A stretch of 64,000 nt of DNA from an uncultured Granulosicoccaceae bacterium (lineage in GTDB: Bacteria; Pseudomonadota; Gammaproteobacteria; Granulosicoccales; Granulosicoccaceae), in the NCBI GenBank assembly GCA_938007995.1, contig CALLLW010000043.1, positions 27,384 through 91,383 on the forward strand. Direction: 5' to 3'. How positions within the stretch are numbered: position 1 is the first letter of the stretch; the number at the start of each line of letters is the position of its first letter. Positions 57,038 to 64,000 of the stretch are shown here, piece after piece. Under the pieces are notes generated by a model. That model was not told the DNA's origin, searched no databases, and was given only the letters and a program-made list of their open reading frames with translations. The position numbers and the translations under genes are program-made.

Positions 57038-58996
57038 CTACATTTTTTCTTCTTTTAGCGCATCCAGCAAGCTGGGATTTCTTAACATCCCTTCCCCAAA
57101 GTACCGTGCACCGTCTAAAGTCCAATGTGAATTGTCGTAGTAGGTTTTTTTACCATCTTCACTTGCAAGCCAGCACAACTCTCTCTTGTCGTTACATACA
57201 AAATTACGTCGAGATATGTACTCAGCGTCATAGTTAATTGCGATTTTCTCTAATTTTTTATCTACATTTTTACCTGTATGCTCTTCATACAAATATGCCT
57301 GAGCATTTAGACTATCAATAGCCTCTGATCCGTAGCGTCGCATGTACCAATCGAAGAAAGGAACTGAACCGGGAGACGTAAACTCAGCCGTAGACCCCAT
57401 TAAAACGACACGCTTTTGATCAGTGGAAATCGCTTGCAGAGCGAGGAGCAATCCCTCCGGCAAGGCTCCCTGAAATCGGGATGCTATGACGACAACGCTT
57501 GCAGCCAGATAATTATCAGCACCCAGAAGCGCTTCAATTTGCTTGTTTGGAAAGTCCTTTCTGATACCGAATCGCGCAAATTCTAAATCTGGTGCTAATC
57601 GAGCATTCAAAGCAAAAGCGTTGTAGACATCTTTACTGTGAGAATTTCCTACGATCAAAACTTTAGTACTTTCAGTATCAATAAACCATTTACCTTTTAG
57701 CTCATATCTTGATGGCTCGTGTGCATTCCATGTCCCTATGGATTCCTCTTTGTCCAATTGATCTAGTATTGACCAGCTTTCCAGCCTTAGTTGTTCATTA
57801 TCACTTTGATTCCCGTGATAGGAAGTAATTGCATTTGAGAAGTGACGGTTGTCCCACTGAAAAATCAGCACTATCGCTGAAAAAGCTACAATAAATCCGG
57901 AGGCGCATAGCGCAGACCAAAACAACCATATTCGCTTAGCGCCAACTCTAAAAGGTTTTTCAACGGCATAATATCCAAACAAAGAAAGAAAATATGTTGC
58001 CCCGAGCCAAAAGACGTAATCTTCTACGCTCGGATGCTCATGATCCGATAACCTACCGAAAGCAAAAACCGGAAAATGCCACAGATACAAAGAGTAAGAT
58101 AGCTTACCAATGTGCACCATTGGCCTGGTAGACAATAGCTGGACTACAACGTTTGATTGAGAATCAAAGTGAATCAAAACGCACGCAGCAATGACAACTG
58201 GCAATGTTACAAATCCGGGATGAACTATTTCGGCGAGATCTGCGTAATAAAAGAAAACAAGTATTATCAGTATAGCCAATCCAGAAGCGAGGCTGGATAC
58301 CTTACATGGCCAACTAACGTTTTTCTCTGGATTTGAGTGATAAACATGAAAACATGCGAGCACACTACCAGCCAGGAGCTCCCACCCTCGACTCACCGGA
58401 GAAAAGAACGAAAATTCCGGGTTCCAAATTGTGGATAAAAAGGCAAGTCCTAAACTACAAATCGTTAAAATTATAAGATATTTAACAAAATTGCGGTTCC
58501 CACCAAGGAAAATGACCAACAAGGGAAATAGAAGATAGAACTGCTCTTCAATGGCCAGGCTCCATGTGTGTAAGAAAGGCTGCAGAAGTCCAGACTGAGC
58601 TCCGTATGTGCCCAACTCTAGGAACCAAAATCCATTGCTTAAAAACATCAAACTAGCAATTATTGACTTTACGAAACGCTCCAGCTCAGTTGGAGATAGG
58701 ACGTACCATGCGACAGGTATACTCGTTAAAATCACAAGAACCAATGACGGCAGTATTCTTTTGGAGCGGCGCCAATAAAACTCAGACAGCCTTATACCCC
58801 CCGTTTCAATTTTCTCAGCAACTAATATTTTTGTAATCAAATACCCGGAAAGTACAAAAAACAGATCAACTCCTAGAAATCCGCCTCCTAAAAATGAAGC
58901 ACCGCCGATTTGGATCTTAAGGTGATACAAAATTACAGAGACTACGGCGATAGCCCTCATACCGTCTATATGTGGCTTGTAGTTAATTAATGACAT
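57038..58996 (-). CDS. Acyltransferase-3 with C-terminal SGNH domain (OafA/YrhL type)
   Basis: Membrane O-acetyltransferase for surface polysaccharide. The N-terminal ~365 residues form the ten-helix Acyl_transf_3 domain starting YKPHIDGMRAIAVVSVILYH, with FFVLSGYLITKIL following. The periplasmic C-terminal SGNH domain has VLIVGNSHSKDVYNAF (nucleophile Ser) and YYDNSHWTLDGARYFG (Asp/His), so the catalytic residues are intact. The length of 652 is typical. It converges on the sulfotransferase. Confidence 0.92.
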   Translation of the reverse strand: MSLINYKPHIDGMRAIAVVSVILYHLKIQIGGASFLGGGFLGVDLFFVLSGYLITKILVAEKIETGGIRLSEFYWRRSKRILPSLVLVILTSIPVAWYVLSPTELERFVKSIIASLMFLSNGFWFLELGTYGAQSGLLQPFLHTWSLAIEEQFYLLFPLLVIFLGGNRNFVKYLIILTICSLGLAFLSTIWNPEFSFFSPVSRGWELLAGSVLACFHVYHSNPEKNVSWPCKVSSLASGLAILIILVFFYYADLAEIVHPGFVTLPVVIAACVLIHFDSQSNVVVQLLSTRPMVHIGKLSYSLYLWHFPVFAFGRLSDHEHPSVEDYVFWLGATYFLSLFGYYAVEKPFRVGAKRIWLFWSALCASGFIVAFSAIVLIFQWDNRHFSNAITSYHGNQSDNEQLRLESWSILDQLDKEESIGTWNAHEPSRYELKGKWFIDTESTKVLIVGNSHSKDVYNAFALNARLAPDLEFARFGIRKDFPNKQIEALLGADNYLAASVVVIASRFQGALPEGLLLALQAISTDQKRVVLMGSTAEFTSPGSVPFFDWYMRRYGSEAIDSLNAQAYLYEEHTGKNVDKKLEKIAINYDAEYISRRNFVCNDKRELCWLASEDGKKTYYDNSHWTLDGARYFGEGMLRNPSLLDALKEEKM

Positions 58997-59766
58997 TCAG
59001 AACGCGCTACGTGTTTCTTTCTCACGAACTATAAAGATCAGCCCACATTTGAGGAAAATAACCTTATCACCAACGAGTGTTTTAACACTCAGCCACACCA
59101 TCAACGAATACATCGACTAAATCATCTCACACATTGCCGTATACGTGTCATAAGGTGAGCACAATATTGAATAACGACCGAGATGCAAAGCTTAGCTAAG
59201 CTGATCGCCTCATAAACCGACAACGACCAAGCACTTAACGTAACCGTTAATTGTTAGGATCCACCTCTATTTGCAGTGACAACAATCTGCACTGGTACAA
59301 ATGTGCTGGCTGCTCATGGCCTTACACTCAAACAGGCAGCAGGCCAAGCCACATAATCACGTCGCTTGCAAATAACCAATCGTACAACTACAACTGCTCC
59401 GGGAAATCTGCAGTAAGAAATATGCACCCACACAATCGGAATAAAGAACAACCAGTGCCACGTGCGATCTGACCTAAAAAATCTATGATTGCCATTCCCA
59501 GCGGATTCTACCATGGCTGATAGTGGCATTGACAAGAGCCTCACTGCTGCCACAAAGATAAAACGCTCGCAGCATATTGATATCACACTTTCACGCGTAC
59601 GTAACCGTACCATTCCTGAGAAATAGTAACAGGTAACCGTAGCAAAAATATATTTGATTACCCGGCGACGATCAGCAGAAGCGTCGGCATGAGATCTCTA
59701 ATAAATTGCATACAACAGCGCTACCATTAGCTTCTCTACACAACCGAATATTGGATATCGCTACTG
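58997..59766. other. Intergenic region, 770 bp, no confident gene
   Basis: The largest gap in the window. Frames on both strands (59251-59472 plus, 59314-59613 minus) lack ribosome binding sites and family features. The minus frame has one Trp-rich hydrophobic stretch and could be a decayed membrane-protein remnant. No terminator or promoter was evident. Confidence 0.35.
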
Positions 59767-61074
59767 TCAATTGGGATAGATTATGTTGGCACCGTGTACA
59801 CCAGCGTTTTCCAGCACATACGCTTTAACCTGGGCCGCTGGCATTTTTGGGTATTGGTAAGGTGGAACTAAACGTGGCTCACCGCTGTTGTTGTTATCAT
59901 CCGGACCAATAACTGCAGGCCCTCGACTGGAACCTCCTTCAAAAATATTCAATCCATCTGTAAAAACATAGCCTTGAATATTACCTTTTGGATTTCCTGG
60001 TGTAGCCAATGCGGACGTGGAAGCTGCCTGCCCTATTAATCCAATAGAAGTATTTTCAAAGACACTGGATTCTACAAGGATGATTGGTGTTTGTGGTCCA
60101 TTTCGATTGGCTGCCTCACCGTGCCCGGATATTGTGCCACACTCAAAACCACCCCAATTGTGTGAATAGTTGTTAAAACCATGAACATCCTGTCCGCCAG
60201 AATTTCGAAAGTTACGACACTTGGCTGACATGTCTGACCACGCAATAGTAACACGTCCATCTCGATCAGCGTTTTGCGAGCCAGCCTGATCAGCAGCAAT
60301 CAAGAGCCCTTTATTTGTGTTGAACACTTTATAGTGCGTCACTGTCACATTTATCGCTGACGTAGAAGAGTAATTGCCTATCCCAATAGAGTCATCGTCA
60401 TTGTTTCGCACCGTGATGTGATCAAGCCAGTAGTTTTTACCTGTAGCGACAAGAATCGCCGTCACCCACCGGGTTTTGAAACTCCCATTTTGTTCAGGCA
60501 AATTCTCGTCTGGACCCAACAGAACTCTGTGGATAATGTTATTACTTCTAGCCAGAATAATTAGCGTGATGTCTTTAATAGACTTTGCGTGGGGTGCAAT
60601 CCTTACCAATGCATCCCTGCCATCCCAAGTCGTATTGGCAGCAGGCACAATAGTGGACTCAAGATAAATCGTTTCACCATCCAGCGATGGATCATATACG
60701 ACCCAGGTGTTTGGTTTCGTCAATCCCGCACGAAGGGATCCCGGACCACTGTTTTTTGTATTTGTTACTGTATACAGATCGCCATCGTAACCAGCTCCAG
60801 TTGTTTCTCGCCCGTAACCGATCTTCCAGGGAGACTCCAAAAGACTCCCTCGCCGATCTAATCGAGTGAGATTTGAAGAGGGCTCTGTAACGTTCGGGGC
60901 CTCGACTACAGAGGTGCTCTCAACTGATGCTGGCACCGGCAGCTCCTCCAACATTTCTATGGTGGGGACACCAGGAGGAGACACTTGGCTCACAGCGTGC
61001 CCGCAACACAACAAAAATACCAACGTACCAAATGTTTTGCCGCACTTCGTCACAATCGCTGCCTCAGTCTTCAC
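59767..61074 (-). CDS. Secreted pectate-lyase-like protein (PL1 type beta-helix)
   Basis: 435 residues with a signal peptide (residues 14-30, cleavage near AVSQ; start GTG). The mature protein has the parallel beta-helix pattern of polysaccharide lyase family 1: GPGSLRAGL near the start, YWLDHITVRNNDDDSIGIGN, then TVTHYKVFNTNKGLLIAAD, and CRNFRNSGGQDVHGFNNYSHNW with the expected Arg/His positions. The predicted substrate is a uronic-acid polymer, cleaved by beta-elimination. In a biosynthetic locus, trimming or release of the cell's own polymer is plausible. Confidence 0.82.
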   Translation of the reverse strand: MKTEAAIVTKCGKTFGTLVFLLCCGHAVSQVSPPGVPTIEMLEELPVPASVESTSVVEAPNVTEPSSNLTRLDRRGSLLESPWKIGYGRETTGAGYDGDLYTVTNTKNSGPGSLRAGLTKPNTWVVYDPSLDGETIYLESTIVPAANTTWDGRDALVRIAPHAKSIKDITLIILARSNNIIHRVLLGPDENLPEQNGSFKTRWVTAILVATGKNYWLDHITVRNNDDDSIGIGNYSSTSAINVTVTHYKVFNTNKGLLIAADQAGSQNADRDGRVTIAWSDMSAKCRNFRNSGGQDVHGFNNYSHNWGGFECGTISGHGEAANRNGPQTPIILVESSVFENTSIGLIGQAASTSALATPGNPKGNIQGYVFTDGLNIFEGGSSRGPAVIGPDDNNNSGEPRLVPPYQYPKMPAAQVKAYVLENAGVHGANIIYPN

Positions 61075-61480
61075 TCATCATATAGGGCAAACGCTAACCA
61101 AAACTTACCCCACCAACCCATGTTGCGGTAATCACACCGAAAACATAAACCAAGCCATGAATTTGAGAAGTCGACAATCTAGTTAGATCAAAATCCAGGC
61201 GCCTATACCGTGAATTTCAGTTGCTAGTGGATACTACATCTGTGTTGCCACGCTGGTTATTTTAATATTTTCACCGAAATTTGTGACGCATTTGGCTATA
61301 GCAGTGTGGTAATTGAAACGTACAGTTCGTACACAACCAACCCCTCAAATCAACACAATTAGCGTAAAAACTTAAGCACGCACTGAATATGACGCAGCCT
61401 AAATTTCCGCACCAACAAAAAATTTCCTCACCGGCAACATACCTACTAAAAAGATCTGGAGTAGCAGCCATACAATTACT
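61075..61480. other. Intergenic region, 406 bp
   Basis: Between two minus-strand genes, AT-rich. It should contain the promoter of the lyase gene. The 66-residue frame at 61271-61471 has no supporting feature. Nothing else seen. Confidence 0.35.
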
Positions 61481-62644
61481 TCACAGCGACGTATATTCAC
61501 TAGCATTCATCTCCGAACTAAAGGGAGCCTGGTTATCCCAAAAGCAGGCCAAATACTCATCCGCAATTGCCTGTGGATTGTAGCTTTTAGTCAACAAATC
61601 CGTGTCTGGCGTCTTTTTTGGCCCACCATTCAATAGTGAAACTATCTCACTAGCTATTGCACGGTGATCACCTACATCCACTAACGCTCCAAACTCTCCA
61701 TCCTTCAGAACTTCTCTCGGGCCAGTAGGACATCGGGTCGATATGCATTCTGCTCCAGATATCTGCGCCTGTATGAGCGCGTTTGGAAGTCCCTCTCTCT
61801 CTGAGGACAAAACGTACGCAGACGACGCACGCATAAACGCAAACGGATTCGACACAAAACCGGGCATAAATAGAGAATCCTCAATCTGCAGCTGTATGGC
61901 TTTTTTCTGCAGACTTTCACGTTCACTGCCTTCTCCCAGAATAACCAATTTCAGTTCGTGTGTTTTTCGGACTTCAGCAACCGCTGTTAATAGCGTTATG
62001 AAATCCTTCTGTTTCTCTAGACGGCCAACGCCAAGTACAAATTCACAGTCAGCAGACCACGGCAATACCGGTCTAACGGGCTCCAGTGAGCGAGCTCTGA
62101 TATCTCCAACTCTTATTGGATTAAACACAGTGTGTACCGGCGTGCTAATGTTGTAATGATTCGATATCTCCACAGCCATCTCACGGCAAAGAGCAATGAT
62201 TCCATCAGCCCTGCCGTACGCCCATTTTTGGACCTTACTCACCATGTAAGCAAAGGGCTGGGAAACTGGCACCTTAAAAGGGGCCAAATCTTCACGAATA
62301 AAAAATCTTGTGGAGCTGCGAGGCAAAGTCAAAAAAGCAAGTGCCGCTGCAGATGACATATGCCCCAAAGTTGATAGCAAGACGTCGGGCCGATGTTCTT
62401 TCAAGTATCTGCGGAGCGCAAAGACAGAACGGCCGGCTCGAGCAGAGTTTAGGTTTACTAAATTCACCTTCTCAGACAATTCAGCTGCATAACTCATGTC
62501 ATCTTCATTTATAATGACGACATCGACGCGCGCCACCTTGCTAATAAACTCGTTTGCGAGTGTCACCATAACCCTTTCAGCTCCACCCCCGGACAGGTTA
62601 GGCAATAAAAGAGAGATTTTTGCGTGTGAGTAATTTTGTCTCAT
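61481..62644 (-). CDS. Family 4 glycosyltransferase
   Basis: GT-B fold retaining transferase, 387 residues. The N-terminal LLLPNLSGGGAERVMVTLANEF, the linker VLGVGRLEKQKDF and the C-terminal EREGLPNALIQAQISGAECIST region with the conserved Glu pair are typical. It is presumably cytoplasmic and membrane-associated, adding one sugar of the repeat unit. Donor and acceptor are unknown. Confidence 0.9.
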   Translation of the reverse strand: MRQNYSHAKISLLLPNLSGGGAERVMVTLANEFISKVARVDVVIINEDDMSYAAELSEKVNLVNLNSARAGRSVFALRRYLKEHRPDVLLSTLGHMSSAAALAFLTLPRSSTRFFIREDLAPFKVPVSQPFAYMVSKVQKWAYGRADGIIALCREMAVEISNHYNISTPVHTVFNPIRVGDIRARSLEPVRPVLPWSADCEFVLGVGRLEKQKDFITLLTAVAEVRKTHELKLVILGEGSERESLQKKAIQLQIEDSLFMPGFVSNPFAFMRASSAYVLSSEREGLPNALIQAQISGAECISTRCPTGPREVLKDGEFGALVDVGDHRAIASEIVSLLNGGPKKTPDTDLLTKSYNPQAIADEYLACFWDNQAPFSSEMNASEYTSL

Positions 62645-63040
62645 TGATCCAATTGCCAGTAGCTCTCTCTGCTTAAGACTACGCTAGATTGTAAAAAATG
62701 CTACCTTATTGGTTGATTTCACCAACTTAAAATGCCATGTTCTACCCAGTGCCTAGCTAAACGAAAACCAACCCCGCTTCAATGAAATGGTCAGGGTGCG
62801 AACTAATAGCCACAGTCACCGTATTCGATCAAAAAAACCCATAACACTACCTTCGCGAAGCTAGCCGGTAACTTACGTCATGCGATCCAACCCAAATACG
62901 CTCCCATCGCCCCATCTGGAGTGAACAGCAAATCCGCGCTCTGACGCAGTGAGAACGAAAAACAGGTCAACTCTCAACATTGCTTGTAATACCGCTGACG
63001 AATGAAGTATCGTCACAAAATTATCCAGGGAGATCACGGT
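62645..63040. other. Divergent intergenic region, 396 bp
   Basis: Between the GT4 gene (minus) and the methyltransferase (plus). No gene, repeat or clear promoter found; the 70-residue minus frame crossing it overlaps the methyltransferase and is not supported. Confidence 0.35.
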
Positions 63041-63877
63041 ATGGAGAAAGAACAGCGATTTAAGTTCGGAAAAAATTGGAAGCAATATCTACCCACTATC
63101 GATGATGACAGCATCGATACAGCCGAAAAGTCATTAAGGGATGCTTTGGGAGTTAGCGATCTCAAGGGAAAGAAATTTCTGGATATTGGTTGTGGAAGCG
63201 GACTTTTCTCGCTTGCCGCAGTCAGAATGGGTGCGGAAGTAGTTTCAATCGACTTTGACTATGACAGCGTAGACTGCGCAAAAATATTGAAAGAATCGTA
63301 CTACCCCGGTTATTTGGGCTGGACTATTCTTCAGGGCTCCGTACTGGATCAGCCCTTCATGAGATCTTTAGGGGAATTCGATGTAGTTTATTCATGGGGT
63401 GTACTACACCACACTGGAAACATGAAACTGGCAATGGAGCTGGCAGCAGCCAGCGTGCAGAGCGGTGGACAGCTTTTTATTGCAATCTACAATGACCAGG
63501 GCGGCGCGAGTAGGCGATGGCTGCGACTAAAGATGCTTTACCACAAGCTACCCAAGTTTCTTAGAACTCCCTATGTATTGATTATCGCCACCTGGTACGA
63601 AGTGCAATTTTCATTCAAACGGCTTCTTAAGTTTCAAAATCCACTCCCGGCTGCGGCCAAGTCTTCAACTGGACGAGCAATGAAGGTTTGGATTGACTGG
63701 GTGGACTGGGTTGGTGGTCTACCATACGAGTATGCTAAACCTGAAGACATTATCCATCCACTTCGAGATAGCGGCTTCATTCTCGACAAACTACGTACCA
63801 TAAACGGCTGGGGATGCAACGAATACGTCTTTCACTTAGACAAGTTACTTAAAAATAAAGTAACTACTCACCCCTAA
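63041..63877 (+). CDS. Class I SAM-dependent methyltransferase
   Basis: Methyltransferase with motif I FLDIGCGSGLFSLAAVRMG and the following acidic residue in VVSIDFDYDS. Motif IV region is DVVYSWGVLHHTG. ATG 63041 is chosen because AGGGAG lies about 9 bases before it; an in-frame ATG at 63002 lacks such a site. 278 residues. Substrate unknown; O-methylation of a sugar or lipid is plausible from the locus. Its stop codon overlaps the end of the transposase-like fragment on the other strand. Confidence 0.85.
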   Translation: MEKEQRFKFGKNWKQYLPTIDDDSIDTAEKSLRDALGVSDLKGKKFLDIGCGSGLFSLAAVRMGAEVVSIDFDYDSVDCAKILKESYYPGYLGWTILQGSVLDQPFMRSLGEFDVVYSWGVLHHTGNMKLAMELAAASVQSGGQLFIAIYNDQGGASRRWLRLKMLYHKLPKFLRTPYVLIIATWYEVQFSFKRLLKFQNPLPAAAKSSTGRAMKVWIDWVDWVGGLPYEYAKPEDIIHPLRDSGFILDKLRTINGWGCNEYVFHLDKLLKNKVTTHP

Positions 63878-64000
63878 ACTGAGGTGGCTCGTCCTGCTAA
63901 TGCGATTTGGATGGCCAAGAGCGAGTTGTAGCCTTTCCTTTCCATCGTTTGCAGGTAGCTCGTTATCCGACAATACGCCTCAGCACATTGCCGCTTGCGG
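63874..64000 (-). mobile_element. C-terminal fragment of a transposase-like CDS, cut by window edge
   Basis: On the minus strand an uninterrupted frame runs from the window edge to a TAG at 63874-63876. It gives about 41 residues ending SYLQTMERKGYNSLLAIQ and then IALAGRATSV. This resembles the C-terminal tail of IS66-type transposases, which I judge from memory only. It touches the methyltransferase stop codon directly, leaving no room for a terminal inverted repeat, so it may be a remnant or an insertion that changed the methyltransferase end. Confidence 0.4.

Noticed and set aside
59251..59472. 73-codon plus-strand frame in the 770-bp gap
   Set aside because: Cys/Ser/Asn-rich without start signals or domain; overlaps another dubious frame on the opposite strand.

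Overview
The window looks like a chromosomal segment of a Gram-negative, probably marine, gammaproteobacterium. The evidence is a fused 23S rRNA methyltransferase RlmKL, an SohB-type S49 peptidase, a VpsR-like exopolysaccharide regulator, an outer-membrane polysaccharide export apparatus and CobS/CobT of the aerobic cobalamin route. The genus cannot be read from the sequence. I saw no rRNA, tRNA or CRISPR array.

About 0-30 kb is mostly core and metabolic. It holds a TPR membrane protein cut by the window edge, a TlpA-like thiol protein, a class III CoA transferase and the VpsR-like regulator. On the minus strand are sohB and rlmKL. A divergent glycogen locus (malQ-glgC facing glgB-glgA) follows, then an IalB-like protein, cobS-cobT, a branched-chain aminotransferase with a B12-binding radical SAM enzyme, a GlsB-type membrane protein and a beta-CASP metallo-hydrolase. 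Two SDR sugar enzymes, one of them a UDP-glucuronate decarboxylase, lead into a tightly overlapping trio: GT2 glycosyltransferase, MTA/SAH-nucleosidase-like protein and spore-photoproduct-lyase-like radical SAM protein.

About 30-64 kb is a large surface-polysaccharide locus. Export and assembly parts are a Wzc-type tyrosine kinase/co-polymerase, a short OPX export protein, an outer-membrane beta-barrel and a Wzx-like flippase. Sugar supply includes a UDP-HexNAc dehydrogenase, a WbpM-like dehydratase with a DegT aminotransferase, rfbB/C/D without rfbA, and an AsnB-like amidotransferase. Decoration and turnover genes are a sulfotransferase, an SGNH-fused acyltransferase and a secreted pectate-lyase-like protein. 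A GT4 transferase, a GT-C-like membrane protein and a methyltransferase complete the set. The window ends in a transposase-like fragment.

The most striking sub-system is at 33.1-38.9 kb. It is a complete set for a polyprenyl-phosphate D-arabinose donor of the mycobacterial DprE1/DprE2 type: a UbiA-family phosphoribosyl transferase, an HAD phosphatase, DprE1, DprE2 and a small SMR/ArnE-type membrane protein suited to flipping the lipid sugar. The UbiA protein carries an N-terminal HAD domain whose catalytic acids are lost, while an intact HAD enzyme is encoded nearby on the other strand. A second point of interest is the nucleosidase/radical SAM pair at 27.6-29.4 kb. Short three-copy tandem repeats of 14-18 bp occur at four separate places, two between genes and two inside genes.
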